DNA from: Planotetraspora silvatica
GTDB taxonomy: Bacteria; Actinomycetota; Actinomycetes; Streptosporangiales; Streptosporangiaceae
DNA length: 64,000 nucleotides
Assembly: GCF_016863315.1 (NCBI RefSeq)
Contig: NZ_BOOQ01000019.1
Location: 124,001-188,000 of the forward strand
Direction of reading: 5' to 3'
Part shown: one piece after another, positions 43,601-51,233 of the stretch
Layout: every line of letters begins with the position of its first letter
How positions within the stretch are numbered: the stretch's first letter is position 1
Notes under the pieces: model-generated
Told to the model about the DNA's origin: nothing
What the model saw: the letters and a program-made list of their open reading frames with translations, nothing else
Database searches by the model: none
Translations under genes and position numbers: made by a program

Positions 43601-45197
43601 GCAGACCAAGACGGTGGACTCGGTGGCGTTCTCGCCGGACGGCCGGACCCTCGCGGCCGGCAGCGACGATTCGGTGACGTTCTGGGGCGTCGCCGACCCG
43701 TCACGGCCCACCAAGCTGGGCTCGCCCCTCACCGCTCGTTCGCCAGTGGCGTTCTCACCCGACGGCCGCCTTCTGTCGACGCACCTCAAGGACCCCGAGT
43801 CGAAGAACCAGAACGCGTTCGTCCTCTGGGATCTGACCCGGGCCACGCCCACCCGGATCGGGACACCCATGAGCGGCAACAACAGTTCGATGGCGTTCTC
43901 CCCCGACTCGAAAACGGCGGTCACCGCCGGTGCGGAGGGCACCGCGGCTCTCTGGAACGTCAGCGACCCCGCCCGGCCCGTCCGATCACAATTCCCGCTC
44001 ACCGGCCACACCGACTCCATCCAGGCGGTCACCGTCTCACCCGATGGGCGGACTCTGATCACCGGCGGTCAGGACCGGACCGCAATCCTGTGGAACCTCG
44101 TCGATGTCGGACGGCCCGCCCGACGCGGATCGACCCTGACCGGAGCGGACTCACTGGCATTCCGCCAGGACAGCCGCGCCCTAGCCTCCGGCAGCGCGAA
44201 CGGCACCGTCTCCCTGCGGGACCTGACCGATCCGGCCCGGCCGGTCACCTTCGACGCCACCCTGCCGGGAACGGCCACCAAACTGTCGCCCGACGGACGT
44301 TCCCTCGCCGTTCTCGGGGCTGACGGCGCCGTCACCGTGTGGGACATCTCCAGCCCTGGCCATCCCGTCAAACGTGGACCGCCGCTGCCGGGCAGCGGAA
44401 CTCCGGCCATGTTCTCCCCTGACGGCCGGATGCTGATCACCGGCGACGAGAAGGCATCGATGCTCTGGGATCTGACCGATCCCGCACGGCCAGTCCAGCG
44501 CGAGAAGGACCTGCCTGCCGTCATCGTGCTGGTGGCGGCTTTCCGGCCGGACAGCCGAAGCTTGGCCATCAGCAATATCTACGACTTCGACGGCAAAGTG
44601 ACCCTGTGGGACGTCTCCGATCCGGCCAGACCCGCCGCACAGCCCGTGCCGATCCTGGCCGGCGATGCGTCGAACGTGACGTCGGTGTCGTTCTCTCCCG
44701 ACGGCCGCATCCTGGTCACCGGGCGCGCGGACGGCACGATGATCCTCTGGGACGTCTCCCATCAGGGGCAATACGTCAGGATCGGGCAACCTCTGATCGG
44801 GCCGAGCGATCCCAACGGGAACATCGCGTCGCTGAGCAGCAGGGTGTCGGTCGTGGCCCTGGCGTTCTCCGCCGATGGACGGACCCTGGCCACGACCAAC
44901 GTCGCGGGCTCGCTCACTCTCTGGGACCTCACCGACGTCTCCGCCCCGCACAAGCTGAGCCCGCCGATCCTCCTTCCCGACAGGTACGCGTTCGACCTGA
45001 AGTTCGCGCCCGACGGGAAGACCCTGGCCACCATCACCCTCGAAAGCAAGGTGGCCCTGTGGGATCTGTCCGGCATCAACGATCTCCTGGCCAACGCGGT
45101 GCAACGAGCCTGCTCCATCACCGGCCGGGGCCTCGACCGGACGGAATGGGCCCGCTACATCCCAGGCCTCCCGTACGAGGAGACGTGCGGGAAGTAG
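40617..45197 (+). CDS. nSTAND1-type NTPase with fourteen WD40 repeats, 1526 aa
   Basis: Giant signalling ATPase. The N-terminus has a hydrophobic Ala/Gly/Leu segment (residues about 42-78) and a helical region. The STAND NTPase core follows with Walker A GASGAGKSSLL (Lys292) and Walker B LVLVVDQFEEIF (Asp390). After winged-helix/helical parts comes a transmembrane segment (about 716-738, LSTLLAAAVVLAGVAFV). Fourteen WD40 units follow (tryptophan-aspartate blades such as ILWDM, TLWDIS, DLWDMS), enough for two seven-bladed propellers. The tail is GRGLDRTEWARYIPGLPY. Such proteins sense a trigger through the propeller and act in conflict/defence or signalling. No adjacent effector was found. ATG 40611 and 40680 are alternative starts; none has a clear ribosome site. 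Confidence 0.9.
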   Translation: MAVCGDICGVSGEPQTAQSGVMRAGAGQLTRTVWTSARRWTPPLLLAVLSAGALAPLLTSGAGLATAGVGAVAAVGGNVLTDVVKAGVARLMGTGGKPSAQDVQAELVRRIQETLEAGGEHAKQLRGDIARLMREHELVGAAIEAAVQTGDRDLQAALAAGLAGLSEDFAEFAFVLSDVGANLRSIREGVDHNRAELQLAVGLQYRQATDTRLLLDQVSLIERRTRPGGSPGGDVPRWEARSPYQGLAPYYESDAEVFAGREVATAELVSTLSQRLTSPGPLMVTGASGAGKSSLLRAGLVPAIARGDLSEAARQWPRHVIDLPPRSPLSRLAMVLAGMAGLDAPSVLGALAREPRHAPLLVRQALDEDARLRALSVNVASRSRLVLVVDQFEEIFAVDDEDAAAERVAFITALDAMATIPAGPDGAPAALVLIAVRGDYIDRCARHPQLATALRDGPFVLGPMSETELRIAIARPAASAALEIEPGLVDTLLGELRSPAGGYDPGALPLLSQAMLTVWEHREDDRLTSRGYALTGGVTRAVATSAETAYGSLGPRGQELTRQLFQQLTMVSHDGQLARRTVARTDVDAACPEEDRACLEEVLELFARRRLIVVDTASVQIAHDTLLRNWPRLRDWLDTDLTGHALRSQLVDDADEWDRNGRAASYLYRGERLAAILHAEGRRQADPLSRPPPTGIPKAFLDAGVRADNRGRRQRRLALTTLSTLLAAAVVLAGVAFVQGRTAREQRQAAQEQQRVATARLLISKAEAARDTDPRLALQLGISAERVHSDPQTRASLVGTLTTTQYAGTLTGYEDTVESVKFSPNGRILATTSRITTTKPVTTCGGDGTGCAVAGPACRAGETACPAPTPEPTTSTSLDGAIILWDMSAPGRPSRLGAPLIIDNTFTALIAFSPDGRLLATNDDGGRTATLWDISDPAKPLRRGSSADDTSSDIRSMAFSPDGRTLATGRENHQVDLWDMSDPSRITRRGAALTGQTKTVDSVAFSPDGRTLAAGSDDSVTFWGVADPSRPTKLGSPLTARSPVAFSPDGRLLSTHLKDPESKNQNAFVLWDLTRATPTRIGTPMSGNNSSMAFSPDSKTAVTAGAEGTAALWNVSDPARPVRSQFPLTGHTDSIQAVTVSPDGRTLITGGQDRTAILWNLVDVGRPARRGSTLTGADSLAFRQDSRALASGSANGTVSLRDLTDPARPVTFDATLPGTATKLSPDGRSLAVLGADGAVTVWDISSPGHPVKRGPPLPGSGTPAMFSPDGRMLITGDEKASMLWDLTDPARPVQREKDLPAVIVLVAAFRPDSRSLAISNIYDFDGKVTLWDVSDPARPAAQPVPILAGDASNVTSVSFSPDGRILVTGRADGTMILWDVSHQGQYVRIGQPLIGPSDPNGNIASLSSRVSVVALAFSADGRTLATTNVAGSLTLWDLTDVSAPHKLSPPILLPDRYAFDLKFAPDGKTLATITLESKVALWDLSGINDLLANAVQRACSITGRGLDRTEWARYIPGLPYEETCGK

Positions 45198-45310
45198 GCG
45201 TTCGAAGCCGCGATCCGCACGGGTCGAGGGCACGGGCACCGCCCGACATCGAGGAGGCCCGGCGCTGCCCTGCACCGTTCGTCGCCGGTGCCGGCGTCCA
45301 CCGCTGACGA

Positions 45311-45339
45311 ATTAGACAAAATTCGGCTAGTTGTCTAAT
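45311..45339. promoter_or_regulatory. TetR operator: ATTAGACAA-N11-TTGTCTAAT
   Basis: A perfect 9-bp inverted repeat (45311-45319 and 45331-45339) ends ten bases before the proposed GTG start of the TetR gene. It overlaps where the -10 element should be, so bound repressor would block transcription. Autoregulation is the simplest reading. Confidence 0.75.
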
Positions 45340-45348
45340 GTGTCAGGA

Positions 45349-45933
45349 GTGAGCAGTTCGGAGATGGAGAACGACGACCCCAAGCGCGGCGCCGTCCTCA
45401 CGGCCGCCCTCGGCCTGTTCGGGCGGTACGGGTTCCAGAAGACGTCGATGGAGGAGGTCGCCAAGGGGGCGGGCATCTCCCGGCCTGGCCTGTACCTGCT
45501 GTTCCCGAACAAGGAACAGCTGTATCGCGCCACGATGCAGGGCGTCATGGAACGGGCGCAGCAGGCCATGGAGGCGTGCTTTGCCGACGAGTCGCTGAGC
45601 TTCGAGGAGCGGATCGTCACGGCGCTGGACGCGCTGATGGGCCAGTACGTCGAGACCCAGGTGGCCAGGGATCTCAGCGAACTGCTGGAGAACAGCGAGC
45701 CGCAGCTGGGCTCGATGTTCCATGACTACCAGGAGAAGGCCAGGGCGACCATCAGCGCACAGGTCGGCTCGCTCGCCCCGCCGGGCGTCCTCACCGGGGA
45801 ACTGGGTGCGGACGACGTCATGGACGTCCTCTTCTCCGCCGCCCTGACCTGGAAGCAGACGGCGGCCACCCGCGCCGAGTTCCGCGACAGGACCAGGCGC
45901 GCCGTCCGACTGATCTGCCGCGCCGCGGACTGA
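45349..45933 (+). CDS. TetR/AcrR-family transcriptional regulator, 194 aa
   Basis: N-terminal TetR helix-turn-helix (AVLTAALGLFGRYGFQKTSM, then EVAKGAGISRPGLYLLFPNK at about residues 32-51) and an all-helical ligand domain. The start is GTG 45349, possibly leaderless, because the -10-like TCTAAT within the operator ends ten bases before it. ATG 45364 is the alternative, with AGGAG 14 bases away, too far for normal initiation. The SDR gene 125 bp downstream on the same strand is the obvious regulated partner. Together they make a small drug- or metabolite-responsive unit. Confidence 0.93.
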   Translation: MSSSEMENDDPKRGAVLTAALGLFGRYGFQKTSMEEVAKGAGISRPGLYLLFPNKEQLYRATMQGVMERAQQAMEACFADESLSFEERIVTALDALMGQYVETQVARDLSELLENSEPQLGSMFHDYQEKARATISAQVGSLAPPGVLTGELGADDVMDVLFSAALTWKQTAATRAEFRDRTRRAVRLICRAAD

Positions 45934-45937
45934 TCCC

Positions 45938-46014
45938 CGCGCTGCGAACCGACCTCACGCCCCAGACCAACCCGCGCCGCGAACCGACCCCGCACCGCAG
46001 ACCGACCTCACGCC
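45938..46014. repeat. Three imperfect repeats between the TetR and SDR genes
   Basis: Units of about 24 bp based on CGC-R-C-Y-GC-GAACCGACCTCACGCC recur at about 45938, 45973 and 45991. They are short direct repeats in a non-coding spacer. They might be operator-like or simple duplication; nothing else marks their role. Confidence 0.55.
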
Positions 46015-46057
46015 TCCGCGGCGTTTTCACCGACACATCGACCCATGGAGTACAGCC

Positions 46058-47017
46058 ATGCCCGCAATCACGACCCCCTTCAACGCGGAGTCGACCGCCG
46101 CCGAGGTGATCGCCGGTGTCGACCTGACCGGCAAGCGCGCCGTCGTCACCGGCGGCACGTCCGGGATCGGCCTGGAGACCGCCCGGGCGCTGGCCTCCGC
46201 CGGCGCCCAGGTGACCCTGCCCGTCCGCGACACCGGCGCCGGCGCGCGCGCAGCCGCCGACATCCGTTCCACGACGGGCCGGGACGACGTTCGCATCGTC
46301 CCCCTTGACCTGATGGAACGCTCCACCATCGACGCCTTCGCCGCCGGCTGGACGGGGCCTCTTCACATCCTGGTCAACAACGCCGGCGTGATGGCCCTCC
46401 CCGAGCGCACCACGACCCCGGAAGGCTGGGAGACGCAGTTCGCCACCAACCACCTGGGCCATGCCGCCCTGGCCCTGGGCCTGCACGACGCCCTCACCTC
46501 CGCGCAGGACGCCCGGGTCGTCGTCGTCAGCTCCTCCGCCCATCTGATCTCCCCCGTCGTCTTCGACGACATCCACTTCGCGTCCCGGCCCTACGAGGCC
46601 TGGTCCGCCTACGGCCAGTCGAAGACCGCGACCCTCCTGTTCGCCGTCGCCCTGGCCAAGAGGTGGGCCGCCGACGGCATCACCGCCAACGCGCTCCACC
46701 CCGGCGGCGTCGTGACCAACCTCCAGCGCCACCTCGACGACGCGCAACTGCGTTACGTGGGCGCGATGGACGAGCAGGGCCGCCGCATCGACCACCCCCA
46801 AGGATGGAAGACCCCTCAACAGGGCGCGGCGACCCCCGTCCTCCTGGCCGCCTCCCCCCACGTCCAAGGGGTGACCGGACGCTACTTCGAGGATTGCAAC
46901 GAGGCCGCCGTAATCACCGAGCCGGGTGACGGCATGCGAGGAGTGGCCCCCTACGCGCTCGACGGATGTGCCGCCGACCGTCTCTGGGAGGAGACGGTCC
47001 GGCTCCTTCGGCGCTGA
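46058..47017 (+). CDS. SDR oxidoreductase (retinol dehydrogenase/WWOX-like), 319 aa
   Basis: Classical extended-size SDR. The dinucleotide motif is TGGTSGIGLETAR at residues about 32-44, the structural motif NNAGVM is present, the catalytic Ser is in VVVVSSSAHLIS, and Tyr/Lys are in YGQSKTA. The C-terminal region RYFEDCNEA is found in the retinol-dehydrogenase-like branch that is widespread in actinomycetes. It follows the TetR gene, so it is probably induced by the ligand of that regulator. The ATG has GGAG eight bases upstream. Substrate unknown. Confidence 0.93.
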   Translation: MPAITTPFNAESTAAEVIAGVDLTGKRAVVTGGTSGIGLETARALASAGAQVTLPVRDTGAGARAAADIRSTTGRDDVRIVPLDLMERSTIDAFAAGWTGPLHILVNNAGVMALPERTTTPEGWETQFATNHLGHAALALGLHDALTSAQDARVVVVSSSAHLISPVVFDDIHFASRPYEAWSAYGQSKTATLLFAVALAKRWAADGITANALHPGGVVTNLQRHLDDAQLRYVGAMDEQGRRIDHPQGWKTPQQGAATPVLLAASPHVQGVTGRYFEDCNEAAVITEPGDGMRGVAPYALDGCAADRLWEETVRLLRR

Positions 47018-47043
47018 CAACGCCGGAGCCCACCAACTCGGCG

Positions 47044-47062
47044 ACGCGTACGGTCCCGGCCC
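47044..47062. repeat. 19-bp direct repeat, copy 1
   Basis: ACGCGTACGGTCCCGGCCC. An identical copy stands at 48060-48078, so the two flank the orphan gene at 47192-47983. Confidence 0.75.
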
Positions 47063-47191
47063 TCGGCGTGGCCGCGACTGTCTACACCGTTCTGGGCGGG
47101 CGTGAGGCCGGTGGACATGGAGATCAGAAACAGCGTCCATCCGTGATCAATTCAGCCCACTTCGATCGTCCGCCGTGGCTAGCCTCGGCAC

Positions 47192-47983
47192 ATGGATGGA
47201 GAAGGGACCAGCGAGCCTGATTTGCAGACGCTGGCCGCACAGGCTGTCGCGGACCGAGACTACGAGCAGGCCCGCCGTCATCTCGCCCGTCTCAGGACGA
47301 GCAATCCCGCGGGGCTGGTGAGTGTGGCGCCGAACATCTATGACATGCAGGGCACGCCCCGCCCTCACGGCAACAGCTGGGAGCCAGGCTGGCACCACAT
47401 CAGCCCTTCCTTCCTCGTCGTCACCCCCGACCCTGAACGCGCCGCCGCAGCCATGCACAGGGCAGGGCTCCGCTTCGGTCTCGTCACCGAAGACGGCCGT
47501 GAACTGAGGGACTGGGAGTGTGACGTCTCCGACGCCTACACGCCCAACTACATCTCCCCCATTCACCTCACCGAAGCCGGCCCCGCCTTCTATGCCGACA
47601 CCAAGGGCGAATTATCGACCCCGATGGCCGAGGCCATGCTCCATGTCCTGGTGGACGAGCTCATCGCGGAGGAGGTTCCCTCCCATGTGACGAGCCCGCC
47701 CAGCCGAGACTTCGACCACGAAGTCTGGACCCCGCCTTCCGCGGAACCCGAGAAGGCCGGGGGCGCCAGGGCCTGGTTCGTCGCCCGGCCGGTGATCCGC
47801 CCCGTCGGCGACGGGCGCCATTACCGTGACCACGAGTACCGCCGTGCCGACGGCATCTGGACGCGTGATCTATCCGTGGCGGAGCAATTCACCACCCCTC
47901 CCAACGAGCTGGTCGAGGCCCTCAGGAATCTCCCCACGCCGGGGCTCCACCACGCGATGGGCCTGTTGCTCGAGCTTCCCTAG
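47192..47983 (+). CDS. Hypothetical protein, 263 aa
   Basis: Not recognised. The first 45 residues are helical (LQTLAAQAVADRDYEQARRH), like a TPR-type helix pair. The middle is mixed alpha/beta with many aromatic residues (HGNSWEPGWHHISPSFLVVT, YTPNYISPIHLTEAGPAFYA). There is no signal peptide or membrane segment. The 12-residue steps of the C-terminal half (EALRNLPTPGLHHAMGLLLE) look globular. It begins at ATG 47192 without a clear ribosome site. It stands alone, between the SDR and the hydantoin operon, and is flanked by identical 19-bp repeats, which hints at arrival as a cassette. Confidence 0.7.
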   Translation: MDGEGTSEPDLQTLAAQAVADRDYEQARRHLARLRTSNPAGLVSVAPNIYDMQGTPRPHGNSWEPGWHHISPSFLVVTPDPERAAAAMHRAGLRFGLVTEDGRELRDWECDVSDAYTPNYISPIHLTEAGPAFYADTKGELSTPMAEAMLHVLVDELIAEEVPSHVTSPPSRDFDHEVWTPPSAEPEKAGGARAWFVARPVIRPVGDGRHYRDHEYRRADGIWTRDLSVAEQFTTPPNELVEALRNLPTPGLHHAMGLLLELP

Positions 47984-48059
47984 AAGCCTGAACGGCGGGG
48001 GCTCACCTCCTGAAAGGTGTAACTCACGCGCACCAGGTCCGTGATGTGGTCGATCCATC

Positions 48060-48100
48060 ACGCGTACGGTCCCGGCCCGCGGGCTGACGCGTACGGTCCC
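48060..48100. repeat. 19-bp direct repeat copy 2 and shortened copy 3
   Basis: ACGCGTACGGTCCCGGCCC (48060-48078) and, eight bases on, the first 14 bases of the same unit (48087-48100). Copy 1 lies at 47044. The stretch 47984-48318 otherwise contains the palindrome at 48190 and no gene that I can support. Confidence 0.7.
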
Positions 48101-48189
48101 AGGCGCGCATGCCGGGGCGAGACCTCCGTGCTGTAGAAATGAAGCTCGGCGAACCGAGGTTCGGCATGGCGCCAGAACCCCACGCCATC

Positions 48190-48204
48190 TGTGCACGGTG
48201 CACA
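48190..48204. promoter_or_regulatory. Palindrome TGTGCAC-G-GTGCACA upstream of the NCS1/hydantoinase operon
   Basis: A perfect 15-bp dyad, with ATC and GAT continuing the symmetry after a one-base offset, lies 115 bp upstream of the permease start. It is the most symmetrical element in front of the operon and a natural candidate site for the PucR-type activator encoded at the operon's end, or for an unlinked GntR-type repressor. Confidence 0.55.
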
Positions 48205-48318
48205 CGATCCGGCTCCGGGCTGTGCCGATCGCATCGTGACGAGGACTGGGCCCGTTCCTACGCTCAGGGCACCACCCGTGGCCCGGCCTGGCGCTCTTCG
48301 CCCCCCTCGGAGGCAATG

Positions 48319-49665
48319 ATGGCTTCTTCTCTCGGCACCGACGACTACGCGATATCCCGAGTCCCCGCCCGCGCCCGATACTCCTGGGTGTCGGTCGCGG
48401 TCCAGCGGTTCGGTCAGATCTCCGCCCTCAGTCAGTTCCTCCTCGGCGCGACCCTCGGATTCGGGATGAGCTTCTGGAGCGCCTTCTGGGCGATCACCCT
48501 CGGCGCGGTCATCCTCGAACTGGTGGCCATCGCCTTGGGCGTCATCGGCATGCGGGAGGGGCTGACGACCTCCATGCTCGCCCGGTGGTGCGGTTTCGGC
48601 CAAGCCGGGTCCGCGCTGATCGGCCTGGCCATCGGGATCAGCCTGGTCGGCTGGTTCGGCATCCAGTCCGGGGTGTCGGCCGAGGGCCTGCACGCACTGC
48701 TTCCGGGGCTGCCCGTGTGGGCGTGGTCCCTGTTGTTCGGGCTCGCGGTGACGGCCATCGTCGTCAAGGGCTTCCATTCGATGGCGTGGACCGCCTACCT
48801 CACCGTGCCCGCGTTCGTCCTGCTGGTCGCCTGGTCGGTCGGGAGCGAACTTTCCCAGCGCTCGCTCTCCGAACTGGCCGCCGCCGCCCCCGCCGGCCCC
48901 TCGTTGTCCCTGCTGCAGGGCACCACGCTGGTCGCCGGCGGGTTCATCGTGGGCGCGGTGATCACTCCGGACATGACCCGGTTCAACCGGTCGGTCGGCG
49001 ACGTGGTCAAGCAGACACTGCTCGGGATCACCCTCGGCGAGTACGTGATCGGCCTGATCGGCGTCCTGCTGGCGCACGCGATCAAGTCGGCGGACATCAT
49101 CACGATCATCACGTCCACCGTCGGCTGGGTCGGCGTGCTGGTCATCGTCGTCGGAACACTGAAGATCAACGACTGGAACCTGTACTCCTCCGGGCTCGGC
49201 CTGGTGAACTTCGTCGGCACGGTCTTCGGCCGGCAGGTCAACCGCGCGGTCGTGACCCTGCTCATCGGCCTGGTCGGCAGCGTGCTGGCCGCGGCGGGCA
49301 TCCTCAACAACTTCACCGACTTCCTCACGGTGCTGGGCGTGGCGTTCCCCCCGATCGCCGGAATCATGATCGCCGAGTACTTCGTGGTGCGGACCTGGCG
49401 GCGCGACCTCGACAGCGGCAAGGCGGCGGACGGGGTCCCGCCCGAGGCGCCCCGCTGGGTGCCCGTGACCCTCGTGATCTGGCTCGTCGCGGGCCTGGTC
49501 GGGAAGTTCGTGACCTGGGGCCTGCCCAGCATCAACTCACTGGTCGTCGCGTTCGTGCTGTACGCCGTCGTGGGCCGGCTCGGCCTGATTCGGGGATACG
49601 GCATCGCGCGCACCGAGACGGCGGACGGCCGGACGGCCGCCGCGTCCGCCCCCTCGGCCGCCTGA
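48319..49665 (+). CDS. NCS1-family permease (cytosine/purine/hydantoin type, CodB-like), 448 aa
   Basis: Twelve predicted transmembrane helices and the NCS1 pattern. Helix 1 begins near ISALSQFLLGATLGFGMSF, with the QFLLGATLGFG motif typical of CodB/PucI-like proteins. An acidic ligand position GAVITPDMTRFNRS follows in helix 6. It takes up nucleobases, allantoin or hydantoins by cation symport. The start is ATG 48319 with GGAGG five bases before the spacer; an ATG three bases earlier is too close to it. It leads the six-gene operon, so the likely substrate is the hydantoin degraded by the next genes. Confidence 0.93.
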   Translation: MASSLGTDDYAISRVPARARYSWVSVAVQRFGQISALSQFLLGATLGFGMSFWSAFWAITLGAVILELVAIALGVIGMREGLTTSMLARWCGFGQAGSALIGLAIGISLVGWFGIQSGVSAEGLHALLPGLPVWAWSLLFGLAVTAIVVKGFHSMAWTAYLTVPAFVLLVAWSVGSELSQRSLSELAAAAPAGPSLSLLQGTTLVAGGFIVGAVITPDMTRFNRSVGDVVKQTLLGITLGEYVIGLIGVLLAHAIKSADIITIITSTVGWVGVLVIVVGTLKINDWNLYSSGLGLVNFVGTVFGRQVNRAVVTLLIGLVGSVLAAAGILNNFTDFLTVLGVAFPPIAGIMIAEYFVVRTWRRDLDSGKAADGVPPEAPRWVPVTLVIWLVAGLVGKFVTWGLPSINSLVVAFVLYAVVGRLGLIRGYGIARTETADGRTAAASAPSAA

Positions 49666-49676
49666 AAGGACCTGAA

Positions 49677-51233
49677 ATGCGGATCGGAATCGACGTCGGC
49701 GGGACCAACACCGACGCCGTGCTCATGGACGGGCAGAGCGTCCTGGCCGCGGTCAAGACCGCGACCACGCGGGACGTGACCAGCGGCATCAACACCGCGC
49801 TCGCCGAGCTGAAGCGCCAGCGGGCCTTCGACCCGCTGGCGGTGAACGCGGTGATGATCGGCACGACGCACTTCATCAACGCGCTGGTCGAGGCCGACCG
49901 GCTGGCGCCGACCGCCGCCGTGCGGCTCGGCCTGCCCGCCACCGCGTCGTTGCCGCCCATGGTCGACTGGCCCGAGCGGCTCGTGGACGCCATCGCGGGC
50001 CGGGCCTACCTCTGCCACGGAGGGCATGAGTTCGACGGGCGTCACATCGCCGAACTGCGTGAGGACGAGATCCTGCGGGTTGCGGAGGAACTGCACCGGC
50101 ACGAGATCCGCAGCGTGGCCATCTCGAGCGTGTTCTCCCCGGTCAACGCCGAGTTCGAGCAACGCGCCGCCGACATCCTCACCGGGCAGCTGCCCGCGAT
50201 CGCCGTCTCGCTGTCATCGGAGATCGGCCGGATGGGGTTGCTGGAACGGGAGAACGCCACCATCATCAACGCCTCGCTGCGCGAGCTCGCCACCCAGATC
50301 GTCGACGGGCTCTCCCAGTCCCTCGAGGGCGCGGGCATCAGCGCACCGCTGTATCTCAGTCAGAACGACGGCACGTTGATGGACGTCGACTTCGCGCGTC
50401 GCTACCCGGTCGCCACCTTCGCCTCGGGTCCGACCAACTCGATGCGCGGCGCCGCTTTCCTGTCCGGCGTGGAGTCGTGCGCCGTCGTCGACGTGGGCGG
50501 CACGACGAGCGACATCGGCGTGCTGCAGCACGGCTTCCCGCGGGAGGCCACCACCGAGGTGAGCGTCGCCGGGATCCGCACCAACTTCCGGATGCCCGAT
50601 GTCCTCAGCCTGGGCATCGGCGGGGGCAGCCGGATCCGCGGCGACGGCACGGTGACGGTGGGGCCGGACTCGGTCGGCTACCGCCTCGCCGATGAGGCGC
50701 TGGTGTTCGGCGGGGCGACGCTCACCGCCACCGACGTCGCGGTGGCGGCGGGTCGCGCCGTGATCGGCGACCCCGGCCTCGTGAAGGAACTGGACCGGTC
50801 GCTGGTGCGGGCGGCACTGGACCGGATCGCCCGCGAGATCGGCGACGCCATCGAGCGCATCCGCACCTCCCCCGAGCCGCTTCCCGTGGTCGCGGTCGGC
50901 GGCGGGTCGATCCTGCTCCCGGACGAGATCGGCGACTCCGGGCCGGTGCACCGGCCCGAGCACTTCGCCGTCGCCAACGCCATCGGCGCCGCCATCGCCC
51001 AGATCGGCGGAGAGGTCGACCGGATCTTCCCGGTGGAACCCGGCCAACGGCAGGCCGTGCTGGACGACGCCAAACAGGAGGCGGTCGACAAGGCGATCGC
51101 CTCGGGAGCCAAGCCGGGCAGCGTCCGGGTCGTCGAAGTCGACGAGGTGCCCCTGGCGTACCTGCCGGGAAACGCCACCCGGATCCGCGTCAAGGCGGTC
51201 GGCGACCTGCAACTGGAGGCCGGTCGTGGCTGA
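49677..51233 (+). CDS. Hydantoinase/oxoprolinase family protein (HyuA-like), 518 aa
   Basis: Actin/Hsp70-fold enzyme. The N-terminal part carries the phosphate loop GIDVGGTNTDAVLMDG, and the C-terminal hydantoinase_A part contains SCAVVDVGGTTSDIGVLQ (second phosphate loop) and LGIGGGSRIRGDG. Members cleave hydantoins or 5-oxoproline with ATP. A ribosome site AAGGA stands seven bases upstream of ATG 49677. It is shorter than the large oxoprolinases because the HyuB-like subunit is missing; such short forms usually pair with DUF917 proteins, three of which follow directly. The end overlaps the next gene by 8 bp. Confidence 0.92.
   Translation: MRIGIDVGGTNTDAVLMDGQSVLAAVKTATTRDVTSGINTALAELKRQRAFDPLAVNAVMIGTTHFINALVEADRLAPTAAVRLGLPATASLPPMVDWPERLVDAIAGRAYLCHGGHEFDGRHIAELREDEILRVAEELHRHEIRSVAISSVFSPVNAEFEQRAADILTGQLPAIAVSLSSEIGRMGLLERENATIINASLRELATQIVDGLSQSLEGAGISAPLYLSQNDGTLMDVDFARRYPVATFASGPTNSMRGAAFLSGVESCAVVDVGGTTSDIGVLQHGFPREATTEVSVAGIRTNFRMPDVLSLGIGGGSRIRGDGTVTVGPDSVGYRLADEALVFGGATLTATDVAVAAGRAVIGDPGLVKELDRSLVRAALDRIAREIGDAIERIRTSPEPLPVVAVGGGSILLPDEIGDSGPVHRPEHFAVANAIGAAIAQIGGEVDRIFPVEPGQRQAVLDDAKQEAVDKAIASGAKPGSVRVVEVDEVPLAYLPGNATRIRVKAVGDLQLEAGRG

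Noticed and set aside
48585-49676. Upstream extension of the hydantoinase frame through the permease gene
   Set aside because: The extension is out of register with the permease and Arg/Pro-rich; the phosphate-loop start and ribosome site fix the start at 49677.
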